This document shows, one piece after another, positions 25,066 to 34,021 of a stretch of DNA of 64,000 nucleotides. Made by a program: the position numbers and the translations under genes. The DNA is taken from the NCBI RefSeq assembly GCF_000186465.1, contig NZ_GL636091.1:1498981-1562980 (forward strand). The letters are read 5' to 3'. Each line of letters begins with the position of its first letter. Positions within the stretch are counted from its first letter, which is position 1. The notes below the pieces were generated by a model. It was not told the origin of the DNA. It worked only from the letters and a program-made list of their open reading frames with translations, and searched no databases. This stretch comes from Streptococcus australis ATCC 700641. Lineage in GTDB: Bacteria; Bacillota; Bacilli; Lactobacillales; Streptococcaceae.

Positions 25066-26725
25066 ATTGATAGTCGTCCTAGTAGCCTGTCTCTTTTTCA
25101 TCGTCACCCCTGTCCAAGCTGAGTCTTATAGTGATCTCTTTATCAAAATCACAGATGCAACGACAGCAGTTCGGGATAAGGATCAAGAAAAGGCTCACAC
25201 TCTTGTTGCAGAGATAAAAGAAGAATTTCTGAAGAAAGCCAATCATGATTCCAAGGCAGGAAAAGAAGTCCAGAAAAGTCTGGACTTGGAAGGCGAGATC
25301 ACAGAAAAGCAATTGGTGACTGTCTCCACTTCCTTGCTAGCCTTTGAAAAAGAGCAAAATCCAGTCGATCTGGATGCTGAAAAGGAGAAGCTAGAAACTC
25401 GCTTGCAGCCTTACTTTGAGAAGCTACAAGAGGCGATCACGGCAAAGGATCTCCAAGCGACACGAAAGGCTTACGCTGATTTAAACAACACCTGGACCCG
25501 GAATGAAGCGGTTGTCAGAGATCACAGTACCGCTTATTACGGAAAGGTAGAAACAGCCATTTCCTTCTTGAGAAGTGCGATCGAAACAGAGCCTACAAAC
25601 TTTGACTCCATCCAATCTTCTTACAATGACCTAAAAAATGTGTTGGATCAATTTATTAGTGGGGAAAAGATTGAGGAAACAAGCTCCAATCTGACCCTTT
25701 CAGACGGGATCAAGCTCCTTAAGAAAGCTCTGAGCCTCTTCCAAGCCAATGACACTAGCCAAGCTAGTCAAGCCATGAAGGAATTCATTACCATTTGGCC
25801 AACAATCGAGGGCGATGTCAGCACGACCAATCCTGGTCTCTATACTCGGGTGGAAAGTCAGAGTCCTGTCATCATGGTCAAGGGGAACGAAAGCAAGTAT
25901 CAAAAACAACTGGAAGCTCTGATTAGTGATCTATCTGCTATTGATACCACCGCTTCCTATTCGGCGGTTGACGCTATGTTGATCCTCTTACGTGAGGGAG
26001 TTGAAGCGCTTTTGATTGTCATGGCTTTAGTGACCGTTCTCAAGTCAGCAAAACTATTCAAAGGCTTGAAATGGGTTTATGCAGGGGCTCTTCTAGGTAT
26101 TCTAGCGAGTGCAGCCATTGCAGTAGCTCTTCAATTCTTATTCCCAGCTGTTACTTCAGCTTCCAACCGTGAGGTCATTGAAGGAGCAGTAGGAATTATC
26201 GCAGTAGGCATGATGATCGTCATTGGGATTTGGCTACATCGTAAGTCCTCCGTTAAAAAATGGAACCAATTCATGGAAAGTCAGATGAAGGCTGTGACAG
26301 CAACTGGCAGTTTCATTTCCATGTTTGCCCTCAGTTTCTTAGCTGTCTTCCGTGAGGGAGCTGAGACCATTCTCTTCTATGTGGGAATCCTCCCTCGTAT
26401 TCGCTCCTTTGATTTCTTCCTAGGGATTGGCTTGGCACTTGAAGTTTTAGCCATTCTCGCCATTCTTATGACCAAGGCAAGTCATCTAGTCAAGCCACAT
26501 AAGATTTTCTTCGTCCTGACTTGGATGATCTATGCACTGGCTTTTAAGATGCTAGGGGTGAGCCTGCACGCGCTCCAATTAACCAACATGCTTCCAAATC
26601 ATATCTTGAGTAATTTCCCAACCATTGATTGGGCGGGAATCTATCCGAGCTGGGAAGTTCTTGCTTGCCAAGTTCTATTCGTTCTTATTGTCGGGATTGT
26701 GACGGTGAAGCAACATGAAAAATGA
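25043..26725 (+). CDS. efeU: FTR1-type iron permease EfeU with N-terminal extracellular domain
   Basis: High-affinity iron permease of the FTR1/EfeU (ILT) family, 560 residues. A signal-anchor or signal peptide (residues 1-27) is followed by about 290 residues of helical extracytoplasmic domain, as in Gram-positive FepC/YwbL types. A seven-helix permease follows. Both iron motifs of the REGxE type are present, REGVE at 317-321 and REGAE at 437-441. The start is TTG at 25043, six bases after AAGGAGG. It overlaps the efeB end by 23 bases, and its own end overlaps tatC by 11 bases, indicating tight coupling. Confidence 0.9.
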   Translation: MVKTYLNKLIVVLVACLFFIVTPVQAESYSDLFIKITDATTAVRDKDQEKAHTLVAEIKEEFLKKANHDSKAGKEVQKSLDLEGEITEKQLVTVSTSLLAFEKEQNPVDLDAEKEKLETRLQPYFEKLQEAITAKDLQATRKAYADLNNTWTRNEAVVRDHSTAYYGKVETAISFLRSAIETEPTNFDSIQSSYNDLKNVLDQFISGEKIEETSSNLTLSDGIKLLKKALSLFQANDTSQASQAMKEFITIWPTIEGDVSTTNPGLYTRVESQSPVIMVKGNESKYQKQLEALISDLSAIDTTASYSAVDAMLILLREGVEALLIVMALVTVLKSAKLFKGLKWVYAGALLGILASAAIAVALQFLFPAVTSASNREVIEGAVGIIAVGMMIVIGIWLHRKSSVKKWNQFMESQMKAVTATGSFISMFALSFLAVFREGAETILFYVGILPRIRSFDFFLGIGLALEVLAILAILMTKASHLVKPHKIFFVLTWMIYALAFKMLGVSLHALQLTNMLPNHILSNFPTIDWAGIYPSWEVLACQVLFVLIVGIVTVKQHEK

Positions 26726-27434
26726 AGATAGAAGGCTCACTATTGTAGAGCATTTAAGCGAGTTTAGGCGACGCTTCATCGCTTGTATTCTTTGTTTTTT
26801 CCTTGTCTTTTGTGGAGCCCTCTTGTTTTCTGATCAGCTTTATGCCTTTTTGACGGCTGGATTTCGAGAGAAACTCTTGGTCCTTGGCCCTAATGACATT
26901 TTAAGCATCTACCTTCAGTTGGCGAGCTTAATGGCCTTTACCATCACCCTGCCCTTCACCCTCTTTCAAGTCTGGCAATTTGTAAAGCCAGCTTTAAGAA
27001 AAGGAGAAGCAGGAGTTATCCTACTCTATGTGCCAGCCAGTTTGATTTGTTTCTTGGTTGGCTTACTCTTCGGCTATTATCTAGTTAGTCCAGCTATCTT
27101 AGAGGTACTCTTAACGTTAGGACAAGGCCAGTTTACCATTCAGTTAACGGCACAGAACTACTTGGCCTTTATCTTTCATACGACAGTGCCTTTGGGTGTC
27201 TTGTTTGAATTGCCGGTCCTTGTAGCTTTTTTGACCTCGATTCATATTTTAACGCCAGACTGGTTAAGGCGCTACCGCCGGATAGCCTACTTTCTATTGC
27301 TGGTACTGGCAGTCGTCCTGACACCAGCTGATTTTATCAGTGATTTAGCAATGACCGTGCCACTGATCTTGCTTTACGAAGTAAGTCTGGGCATCAGTCG
27401 CGTCATCTATAACCGCATACAAAAAAGGAGATAA
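26715..27434 (+). CDS. tatC: twin-arginine translocase subunit TatC
   Basis: Six-helix receptor for twin-arginine signals, 239 residues. Conserved elements are the cytosolic HLSEFRRR at the N-terminus, FQVWQFVKPALRKGE after the second helix, FELPVLVAFL, and LTPADFISDL near the end. It overlaps efeU by 11 bases and is followed two bases later by tatA. With only one TatA and no TatB, this is the minimal Gram-positive TatAC system. Its position suggests it is dedicated to EfeB. Confidence 0.94.
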   Translation: MKNEDRRLTIVEHLSEFRRRFIACILCFFLVFCGALLFSDQLYAFLTAGFREKLLVLGPNDILSIYLQLASLMAFTITLPFTLFQVWQFVKPALRKGEAGVILLYVPASLICFLVGLLFGYYLVSPAILEVLLTLGQGQFTIQLTAQNYLAFIFHTTVPLGVLFELPVLVAFLTSIHILTPDWLRRYRRIAYFLLLVLAVVLTPADFISDLAMTVPLILLYEVSLGISRVIYNRIQKRR

Positions 27435-27436
27435 AT

Positions 27437-27634
27437 ATGGGAATTTTACGTGATATCGGTGCACCAGGACTGATTATAATTATCCTGGGAGCCCTCTTAA
27501 TCTTTGGACCAAAGCGTTTGCCTGAGTTAGGACACTCGCTTGGAAAAATGTTCTCTGAATTCAAGTCAGCTGTCAACAATGGCGCTCCTGAAAAAGAAGA
27601 GGACAAAGAAAAGACGGATAAGCTCGAAGAATAA
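27437..27634 (+). CDS. tatA: twin-arginine translocase subunit TatA
   Basis: Pore-forming Tat subunit of 65 residues. A single N-terminal helix (APGLIIIILGALLIF) precedes the hinge FGPKRLPELGHSLGK. An amphipathic helix follows (MFSEFKSAVNN), then an acidic tail rich in Glu and Lys. AAAAAAGGAG is the ribosome site. Last gene of the iron/Tat operon. Confidence 0.94.
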   Translation: MGILRDIGAPGLIIIILGALLIFGPKRLPELGHSLGKMFSEFKSAVNNGAPEKEEDKEKTDKLEE

Positions 27635-27698
27635 TAGCTTAGCTTTCATAATATTTTCTGACAGAACTATCTTTTGTTCTTTCATTTTCAATAATAGT

Positions 27699-27750
27699 AA
27701 AAGCAGGAGTAGATAGTTAAAACGATATCTGAGTAAGAATCCTGCTTTTT
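27699..27750 (+). terminator. terminator of the efe-tat operon
   Basis: A perfect 10-bp stem AAAAGCAGGA / TCCTGCTTTT around a loop of about 30 bases that holds a smaller GATA/TATC hairpin, then T residues. Confidence 0.8.
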
Positions 27751-27823
27751 ATTATTTTTGAACCGTCTGAAAATTTTTGTAAATTACAAATTGAAAACAA
27801 ATCAAGTTTTGATAGCGTTTTCC

Positions 27824-27852
27824 TTGAATCTAAAATAGGCCAGGAGTATAAT
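27824..27852 (+). promoter_or_regulatory. promoter of the 41-residue membrane protein gene
   Basis: TTGAAT (27824-27829), 17-base spacer, TATAAT (27847-27852). Confidence 0.85.
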
Positions 27853-27888
27853 AGAGGGTGGAAAAAGTACATTAAATAGGAGTGTGTC

Positions 27889-28014
27889 ATGATGATCATT
27901 AGTGTGATTTTTGCTGTAGCTTACTTCTTGCTGATTGCCCTTGTTGCGGCTCTTGTTTTCCGAGCGATAGGAAAAATATTTGAGCTCTTCGATGGCTACC
28001 TGATGTACCATTAA
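27889..28014 (+). CDS. small single-span membrane protein (41 aa)
   Basis: A short frame with its own near-consensus promoter, an AGGAG ribosome site six bases before ATG and a terminator after it, so it is very likely a real gene. The product has one hydrophobic helix (MMIISVIFAVAYFLLIALVA) and a short amphipathic tail ending FDGYLMYH. The initiator could also be the second ATG. I do not recognise it. It may be a small membrane peptide or a stress-related microprotein. Confidence 0.7.
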   Translation: MMIISVIFAVAYFLLIALVAALVFRAIGKIFELFDGYLMYH

Positions 28015-28027
28015 GAGATAAACAAGT

Positions 28028-28050
28028 CCACTCACTATGAGTGGTTTTTT
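28028..28050 (+). terminator. terminator of the small membrane protein gene
   Basis: CCACTC-ACTAT-GAGTGG followed by six T residues. Confidence 0.8.
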
Positions 28051-28070
28051 ACTATAGAGCGGAGATAATT

Positions 28071-28631
28071 ATGAAAACGGAATATGAAAAGATGATTGCT
28101 GGCGAGTTTTACAGTCCCATGGATCCAGAATTGAGGAAGTTGGCAGAAGAAGCTCGGGCCAAGCAATATGCCTTTAACCAGGAAGCAGATGGAGAGAAGC
28201 GGAGTCAACTCATAAAAAGTTGGTTCGGGTCTACTGGAGAAAATCTATCCTTGCATCCCTTCTTGGCTTGTGATTATGGGGTGAATATCCACTTGGGTGA
28301 AAATTTTTATGCCAACTGGAACCTAACCATGCTGGATGTCTGCCCAATCAGGATTGGAAAGAACGCCATGATTGGCCCCAATTGCCAATTTCTCACGCCT
28401 CTCCATCCGCTAGATCCATATGAGCGGAATTCAGGAAAAGAATATGGAGCTCCGATAACGATTGGAGACAACTTTTGGGCGGGGGGTGGAGCTATCATTC
28501 TTCCAGGCGTTACCTTAGGCAATAATGTTGTCGTTGGAGCTGGTGCAGTGGTGACCAAATCCTTCGGGAATAATGTAGTCCTAGCTGGAAATCCAGCCAG
28601 AATCATTAAGGAAATAGAGGTGAAAGAATGA
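28071..28631 (+). CDS. maltose/galactoside O-acetyltransferase family protein
   Basis: Left-handed beta-helix acetyltransferase of 186 residues. An N-terminal maltose acetyltransferase domain (TEYEKMIAGEFYSPMDPELRKL) is followed by hexapeptide repeats. The catalytic His lies in FLTPLHPLDPYER, and the repeat region shows IGDNFWAGGGAIILPGVTLG. The substrate is probably a sugar or thiogalactoside type acceptor, though physiological acceptors in this family are poorly known. ATG 28071 has CGGAG upstream. It overlaps the next gene by four bases (ATGA). Confidence 0.87.
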   Translation: MKTEYEKMIAGEFYSPMDPELRKLAEEARAKQYAFNQEADGEKRSQLIKSWFGSTGENLSLHPFLACDYGVNIHLGENFYANWNLTMLDVCPIRIGKNAMIGPNCQFLTPLHPLDPYERNSGKEYGAPITIGDNFWAGGGAIILPGVTLGNNVVVGAGAVVTKSFGNNVVLAGNPARIIKEIEVKE

Positions 28632-29350
28632 GGTTTTACTTTATCGGAGGTCTCGGAAGTAACGAAAATCATATAACCGAATTCGCTCACTGCTTTCCAT
28701 ACCCCATCACCTATCTAGATCCCTATAAGGTAAAACTGGAATCTGCAAACCATTTAGTAGATTGGTTTAAAGCGCATGTGGATACTAATGAAACTACTTG
28801 CATCATTGCCCATTCACTAGGTGGAGATTTGGCTCGATACCTAGCATCCAAGATACCGCAAATTACACACCTGGTTCTGCTAGATGGTGGCTATCTTGAC
28901 ATGGACCAGATCTTACCACTAGAGCAGGAACTTGAAGAGACAGTCGCCTATCTGAAGCATCAGGTATTTTCATCTCTAGAAGAAGCGGTTGCGAGTGAAC
29001 TTGGAGATACGGACAATCCTTCGCCAGCGACTATAAAGGCCATCCAAGCCAGTTATCGTTGGAATTCTGACCTCCATCATTATGAACTGGATTTAGATCC
29101 ACAAGTTATTCTTACCTTGCTGAGACTCAGACGGAACCTCCGATCTTTTCAAGTTCCTCTCACAGATACCAAGGCCTTATTCATTGGTCCTAAATACAAG
29201 GAAGAACCCACTTGGAGAGCTAAAGCCCTTGAGACATTAGATCCCTCTATCAAGAAGGTACTCTTAAAGGATCTCGGTCACGATTTTTATACAGCAGTCC
29301 CTAAGCTTGTCAGCAAAGAAATCATCAATTGGGTTGGCGTTTGTTCATAA
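28628..29350 (+). CDS. alpha/beta hydrolase
   Basis: Serine hydrolase fold of 240 residues. The nucleophile elbow is IIAHSLGGDLAR, a late DLGHDFY supplies the His, and an acidic residue lies in the FIGPKYKEEPTW region. There is no signal peptide. It is translationally coupled to the acetyltransferase (ATGA overlap), so the pair may act on one metabolite, for example acetylation and deacylation, but this is inference. Confidence 0.8.
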   Translation: MRFYFIGGLGSNENHITEFAHCFPYPITYLDPYKVKLESANHLVDWFKAHVDTNETTCIIAHSLGGDLARYLASKIPQITHLVLLDGGYLDMDQILPLEQELEETVAYLKHQVFSSLEEAVASELGDTDNPSPATIKAIQASYRWNSDLHHYELDLDPQVILTLLRLRRNLRSFQVPLTDTKALFIGPKYKEEPTWRAKALETLDPSIKKVLLKDLGHDFYTAVPKLVSKEIINWVGVCS

Positions 29351-29426
29351 ATAACTCATATATAGAAGTTGTTCTAAATAATCGTCTAGTAATTTCCGAA
29401 CATTAATTATATAATCAGCATTCTAA

Positions 29427-29455
29427 TTGAATCGACTCCGTATCTTTGTTATAAT
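29427..29455 (+). promoter_or_regulatory. guaC promoter
   Basis: TTGAAT (29427-29432), 17-base spacer, TGT-TATAAT (hexamer 29450-29455). Confidence 0.85.
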
Positions 29456-29529
29456 CTTGAATGGAAACGTCGGAAGGCGTAGTGATGACCTATCACGATT
29501 TAAAATTTAGAAACGAGATTTCAATCCGT

Positions 29530-30513
29530 ATGTTAAACGAATTTCCAATCTTTGATTACGAAGATATTCAATTAATCCCTAACAAGTGCATTATCAAAAG
29601 TCGTGCAGAAGCTGACACCACAGTTCAGTTTGGTAAGCACACTTTCAAGTTGCCAGTCGTACCTGCCAACATGCAGACCATCCTAGATGAGGACGTAGCT
29701 GAGCAACTGGCTAAAGGGGGCTATTTTTACATTATGCACCGCTTTGACGAAGATGGACGTATTCCCTTTATCAAACGTATGCACGATCAGGGATTAATCG
29801 CTTCTATCTCAGTTGGAGTAAAAGACTATGAGTACGACTTTGTGACTCAACTCAAGGACGATGCCCCTGAATACATCACCATCGATATCGCTCACGGTCA
29901 CTCAGATAGTGTCATCCAAATGATCCAGCATATCAAGAAGGAGTTGCCAGATACCTTTGTCATCGCAGGAAATGTCGGAACACCTGAGGCCGTTCGTGAG
30001 TTGGAAAATGCTGGAGCGGATGCTACCAAGGTCGGGATCGGTCCTGGTAAGGTCTGCATCACCAAAGTGAAGACTGGCTTTGGTACTGGCGGTTGGCAGT
30101 TAGCAGCCCTTCGTTGGTGTTCAAAAGCAGCTCGCAAGCCGATTATTGCGGACGGGGGGATTCGGACGCACGGAGATATTGCTAAATCCATTCGTTTTGG
30201 TGCCAGCATGGTCATGATTGGCTCACTCTTTGCAGGCCACATTGAAAGCCCAGGGAAAACCGTTGAAGTCGATGGGGAATCCTTCAAAGAGTATTATGGA
30301 TCTGCTTCTGAGTACCAAAAAGGGGCCTATAAAAATGTTGAAGGTAAGAAAATCCTCCTACCAGCCAAAGGTCACCTGCAAGATACCTTGACGGAGATGG
30401 AGCAAGACTTGCAAAGTTCTATTTCCTATGCTGGAGGTCGCAAGGTTGCTGATCTCAAGCATGTCGATTATGTCATCGTAAAGAATTCTATCTGGAATGG
30501 TGACTCTCATTAA
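29530..30513 (+). CDS. guaC: GMP reductase
   Basis: Converts GMP to IMP with NADPH, linking guanine and adenine nucleotide pools. The TIM-barrel product has 327 residues. Its catalytic loop is [20 protein letters not shown] (Cys after KV), with [20 protein letters not shown] for phosphate binding. The start [19 protein letters not shown] is the family start. An in-frame ATG at 29485 has a better ribosome site (GGAAGG), so a version 15 residues longer is possible. The ATG at 29461 is too close to the predicted transcript start. It stands upstream of the guanine riboswitch and xpt-pbuX, so this is a purine salvage region. Confidence 0.92.
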   Translation: MLNEFPIFDYEDIQLIPNKCIIKSRAEADTTVQFGKHTFKLPVVPANMQTILDEDVAEQLAKGGYFYIMHRFDEDGRIPFIKRMHDQGLIASISVGVKDYEYDFVTQLKDDAPEYITIDIAHGHSDSVIQMIQHIKKELPDTFVIAGNVGTPEAVRELENAGADATKVGIGPGKVCITKVKTGFGTGGWQLAALRWCSKAARKPIIADGGIRTHGDIAKSIRFGASMVMIGSLFAGHIESPGKTVEVDGESFKEYYGSASEYQKGAYKNVEGKKILLPAKGHLQDTLTEMEQDLQSSISYAGGRKVADLKHVDYVIVKNSIWNGDSH

Positions 30514-30521
30514 AACTACAA

Positions 30522-30588
30522 TTACTTATTTATCTTGCGGATTGGCGCAAGGTCTCTACAAGGTGCCGGAACACCTAACAATAAGTAA
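30522..30588 (+). ncRNA. guanine (purine) riboswitch aptamer
   Basis: P1 is TTACTTATT / AATAAGTAA. P2 is CTTGC/GCAAG with the loop GGATTGGC. J2/3 is GTCTCTACA and P3 is AGGTG/CACCT with the loop CCGGAA. The discriminating base before the P1 3' strand is C, which marks a guanine/hypoxanthine type rather than adenine. Confidence 0.9.
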
Positions 30589-30655
30589 GTCTTAGATTGA
30601 TCCAGGAATACTTGGATTCTGTAGAGGCTTACTTGGTAAGTCTCTATTTTTTGTT
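30589..30655 (+). terminator. riboswitch expression platform (terminator/antiterminator)
   Basis: The terminator is TAGAGGCTTAC-TTG-GTAAGTCTCTA with a T run (30621-30652). Its 5' arm CTTACTT can instead pair with AAGTAAG from the P1 3' strand (30583-30589). Ligand binding therefore favours termination ahead of xpt. Confidence 0.82.
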
Positions 30656-30676
30656 CCAAACTGTTTAGGAGAAAAC

Positions 30677-31258
30677 ATGAAATTATTAGAAGAACGCATA
30701 TTGAAAGACGGAAATGTCCTGGGAGAGAATATCCTCAAGGTCGATTCCTTCTTGACCCACCAAGTGGATTACCAGTTGATGAAAGAAGTTGGGAAGGCTT
30801 TTGCGAATCGATTTAAAGATGCTGGACTGACTAAAGTTGTCACCATCGAAGCTTCCGGAATCGCTCCTGCCCTCTATGTGGCAGAAGCTTTGGAACTTCC
30901 TATGATCTTCGCTAAAAAAGCCAAGAATATTACCATGAATGAAGGGATTTTGACAGCAGAAGTCTATTCCTTTACCAAGCAAGTGACCAGTACCGTTTCC
31001 ATTGCTGGCAAGTTTTTATCACCAGATGATCGCATCTTGATCATTGATGACTTTCTAGCAAATGGCCAAGCTGCTAAAGGCTTGATCCAGATTATCGAAC
31101 AAGCTGGGGCACGTGTAGAAGCAGTTGGAATCGTCATTGAAAAATCCTTCCAAGAAGGCCGTGGACTGTTAGAAGAACTCGGCTACCCTGTTGTATCCCT
31201 AGCTCGTTTGGACCGTTTTGAAAATGGTCAAGTTGTATTCAAGGAGGCAGACATCTAA
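30677..31258 (+). CDS. xpt: xanthine phosphoribosyltransferase
   Basis: Salvages xanthine to XMP with PRPP in the cytosol. It has 193 residues. The PRPP loop is [17 protein letters not shown], and [24 protein letters not shown] is the type-specific N-terminal region. AGGAG lies before the ATG. It is controlled by the guanine riboswitch immediately upstream and overlaps pbuX by one base. Confidence 0.95.
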   Translation: MKLLEERILKDGNVLGENILKVDSFLTHQVDYQLMKEVGKAFANRFKDAGLTKVVTIEASGIAPALYVAEALELPMIFAKKAKNITMNEGILTAEVYSFTKQVTSTVSIAGKFLSPDDRILIIDDFLANGQAAKGLIQIIEQAGARVEAVGIVIEKSFQEGRGLLEELGYPVVSLARLDRFENGQVVFKEADI

Positions 31259-32520
31259 TGCAAAAGCAAGAAAATCATTCACAGGCAGCCATTCTAGGCT
31301 TGCAGCACCTATTGGCCATGTATTCGGGTTCTATTTTAGTACCGATTATGATTGCGGGCGCTTTGGGCTATAATGCCCACCAACTAACCTATCTGATCTC
31401 TACAGATATCTTTATGTGTGGGGTAGCCACCTTCCTGCAATTGCAGTTAAACAAATATTTTGGGATTGGTCTACCGGTCGTCCTCGGGGTGGCCTTCCAG
31501 TCCGTGGCACCTCTTAGCATGATTGGGGCTAGCCATGGTAGTGGGGCTATGTTTGGAGCCTTGATTGTTTCCGGGATTTACGTCGTTCTGGTCTCAGGTT
31601 TCTTCTCTAAAATTGCCAACCTCTTCCCATCTATTGTGACAGGATCTGTCATTACCACAATCGGTTTGACCTTGATTCCAGTTGCGATTGGGAACATGGG
31701 AAACAATGCAGCAGAACCAACGGTTCAAAGTTTGTTTTTGGCCGTGATTACCATTCTCATCATTCTCGTGGTTAATATCTATACGACAGGCTTTATCAAA
31801 TCCATCTCTATTTTGATTGGGTTGATCGTTGGGACAGCTATTGCAGCTTCTATGGGCTTGGTGGACTTCACGCCCGTGGATCAGGCCCCTATTCTTCATG
31901 TTCCAACACCGTTCTTCTTTGGAGCTCCTAAGTTTGAAATCACCTCAATCGTTATGATGTGTATCATCGCAACTGTTTCAATGGTGGAATCGACTGGTGT
32001 TTATCTTGCACTTTCGGATATTACAAAAGATCCAATTGATAGCACGCGCCTCCGTAATGGCTACCGCGCTGAAGGGTTGGCCGTACTTCTCGGTGGTATC
32101 TTCAATACCTTCCCTTACACTGGATTCTCACAAAACGTAGGCTTGGTGAAATTGTCTGGTATCAAGACTCGTCTTCCAATCTACTATGCAGCTGGTTTCC
32201 TCGTTCTCCTTGGTCTCCTTCCTAAGTTTGGAGCTTTGGCACAAATCATTCCAAGTCCAGTACTTGGTGGAGCCATGCTGGTTATGTTTGGTTTTGTATC
32301 TATTCAGGGGATGCAGATTCTGGCTCGTGTCGATTTTGAACACAATGAGCACAATTTCCTCATCGCAGCTGTATCGATCGCAGCAGGGGTAGGATTGAAC
32401 AACAGTACCCTCTTTAATGGCCTACCAAGCGCCTTTAAAATGTTCTTTGCAAACGGAATTGTTGTTGCCAGTGTCTTGGCTATCATTCTGAACGCCATCT
32501 TGAACCATAATAAAAAATAA
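31258..32520 (+). CDS. pbuX: xanthine permease
   Basis: Nucleobase:cation symporter-2 family permease of 420 residues with about 12 to 14 helices. The family region GVAFQSVAPLSMIG and the motif AEGLAVLLGGIFNTFPYTGFSQNVGLV are clear. It overlaps the xpt stop by one base (TAATG) and shares the riboswitch control, importing the substrate for xpt. Confidence 0.94.
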   Translation: MQKQENHSQAAILGLQHLLAMYSGSILVPIMIAGALGYNAHQLTYLISTDIFMCGVATFLQLQLNKYFGIGLPVVLGVAFQSVAPLSMIGASHGSGAMFGALIVSGIYVVLVSGFFSKIANLFPSIVTGSVITTIGLTLIPVAIGNMGNNAAEPTVQSLFLAVITILIILVVNIYTTGFIKSISILIGLIVGTAIAASMGLVDFTPVDQAPILHVPTPFFFGAPKFEITSIVMMCIIATVSMVESTGVYLALSDITKDPIDSTRLRNGYRAEGLAVLLGGIFNTFPYTGFSQNVGLVKLSGIKTRLPIYYAAGFLVLLGLLPKFGALAQIIPSPVLGGAMLVMFGFVSIQGMQILARVDFEHNEHNFLIAAVSIAAGVGLNNSTLFNGLPSAFKMFFANGIVVASVLAIILNAILNHNKK

Positions 32521-32524
32521 TCTA

Positions 32525-32559
32525 AAAAAACTGAGGATCCGTTAGATCTTCAGTTTTTT
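32525..32559 (+). terminator. terminator of xpt-pbuX
   Basis: AAAACTGAGGATC / GATCTTCAGTTTT stem with a T run. Confidence 0.87.
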
Positions 32560-32566
32560 AATTTTT

Positions 32567-32595
32567 TTGACATTTAAGGAGACATATAGTAGAGT
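32567..32595 (+). promoter_or_regulatory. promoter of the MATE gene
   Basis: TTGACA (32567-32572), 17-base spacer, TAGAGT (32590-32595). Confidence 0.6.
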
Positions 32596-32636
32596 GGTAA
32601 GAGAAAATTTCACCATGATAAGAAGAGAGTCCTACC

Positions 32637-33983
32637 ATGTATCTAACCCATCATTTTAAAGAGCGCTTGCGCTTGTTTATCAGTCTATTTATCCCTCTCC
32701 TGGTCTATCAACTTGCCAACTACTCTGCTAGTTTTGTGGATACAGCCATGACGGGACAATACAATACCTTAGACTTAGCTGGAGTCTCGACTGCCACAAG
32801 TCTTTGGAATCCCTTTTTTACCTTTTTAACAGGGATTGTGTCAGCTTTAACACCAATTATCGGTCATCATTTAGGGCAGGGCAATAAAAAACGAATTGCT
32901 TCTGATTTTTATCAATTCATTTATCTCTCTTTTATGATGGCTGTCCTCTTGATCGCTTTTGTCTTGCTGATTGCACCGATTGTCCTAAGAAAAATTGGTT
33001 TAGAAAGTGTCGTAGCTGGGATTGCGACCCATTATTTAGCCTTTCTCTCTCTAGGAATTTTGCCCCTCTTACTCTTTAGTGTGGTCCGTTCCTTGCTGGA
33101 TACCTTGGGCCTCACTCGCTTATCCATGTACCTCATGCTCCTCTTATTGCCTTTGAATGCTAGTTTTAACTACATGTTGATCTATGGTGCTTTTGGACTA
33201 CCTGAGCTAGGAGGAGCAGGAGCGGGACTAGGGACATCCTTGGCCTACTGGGTCCTTCTCATCATTGCTTTTTTGATCCTCTTTAAGCACCCTAAAGTAG
33301 CTATCTACCAACTATGGAAGATTCAACCTCTCAATCTCAAAGAGATGAAAGAGACGATTCGATTGGGCTTACCGATTGGTGGAATTGTGTTTGCTGAAGT
33401 GATTATTTTTTCTTTAGTCGGCTTGCTCATGGCTAAATTCCCATCTATGACTATTGCCAGTCACCAGTCGGCCATGAATTTTTCAACTCTCATGTACGCT
33501 TTTCCAGCTAGCATCTCCAATACCATGGCTATTATTGTATCCTACGAGATTGGGGCTGGTCGTCCCGATGTCGTTCGTCAATATTGCAGGATTGGACGAT
33601 GGACAGCCTTTGGGTTTGCCTTTTTTACCCTTTCTTTTCTTTATTTATATCGCTATCAAGTGGCAGGACTCTATGGAACTGACTCAAAATTTATTCATCA
33701 GACAGCCATTTTCATGACCTATAGCCTCCTTTTCCAAATAGCGGATACGGTCGCAGCACCGATTCAAGGGATTCTTCGGGGTTACAAGGACACTACCGTT
33801 CCCTTCCTACTTGGTGTCTTTAGTTACTGGTGTGTCTCTATTCCCTTGGGGATCTTTTTAGATCATGTCACTAACTTAGGTCCGTACGCCTACTGGATTG
33901 GTTTAATTTCGAGCATTGTCGTTAGTGGTATTTGTTACCAAATGCGACTATGGCAGATTCAAAAGAAATACCAAATTTCTTAA
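32637..33983 (+). CDS. MATE-family multidrug efflux transporter
   Basis: Cation-coupled drug exporter of 448 residues with 12 membrane helices in two related halves. The first half shows FVDTAMTGQYNTLDLAGVS and LTPIIGHHLGQG. The second half has the corresponding ISNTMAIIVSYEIGAGRP, the usual sites around the drug pocket. The ribosome site is weak (AGAGAG). It is monocistronic and convergent with the tautomerase gene through a perfect hairpin. Confidence 0.9.
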   Translation: MYLTHHFKERLRLFISLFIPLLVYQLANYSASFVDTAMTGQYNTLDLAGVSTATSLWNPFFTFLTGIVSALTPIIGHHLGQGNKKRIASDFYQFIYLSFMMAVLLIAFVLLIAPIVLRKIGLESVVAGIATHYLAFLSLGILPLLLFSVVRSLLDTLGLTRLSMYLMLLLLPLNASFNYMLIYGAFGLPELGGAGAGLGTSLAYWVLLIIAFLILFKHPKVAIYQLWKIQPLNLKEMKETIRLGLPIGGIVFAEVIIFSLVGLLMAKFPSMTIASHQSAMNFSTLMYAFPASISNTMAIIVSYEIGAGRPDVVRQYCRIGRWTAFGFAFFTLSFLYLYRYQVAGLYGTDSKFIHQTAIFMTYSLLFQIADTVAAPIQGILRGYKDTTVPFLLGVFSYWCVSIPLGIFLDHVTNLGPYAYWIGLISSIVVSGICYQMRLWQIQKKYQIS

Positions 33984-33988
33984 AAACA

Positions 33989-34019
33989 AAAACAACCAGA
34001 ATGCGCTTCTGGTTGTTTT
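33989..34019. terminator. bidirectional terminator between MATE and tautomerase genes
   Basis: A perfect 13-bp stem AAAACAACCAGAA / TTCTGGTTGTTTT with a TGCGC loop. Confidence 0.92.
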
Positions 34020-34021
34020 GT

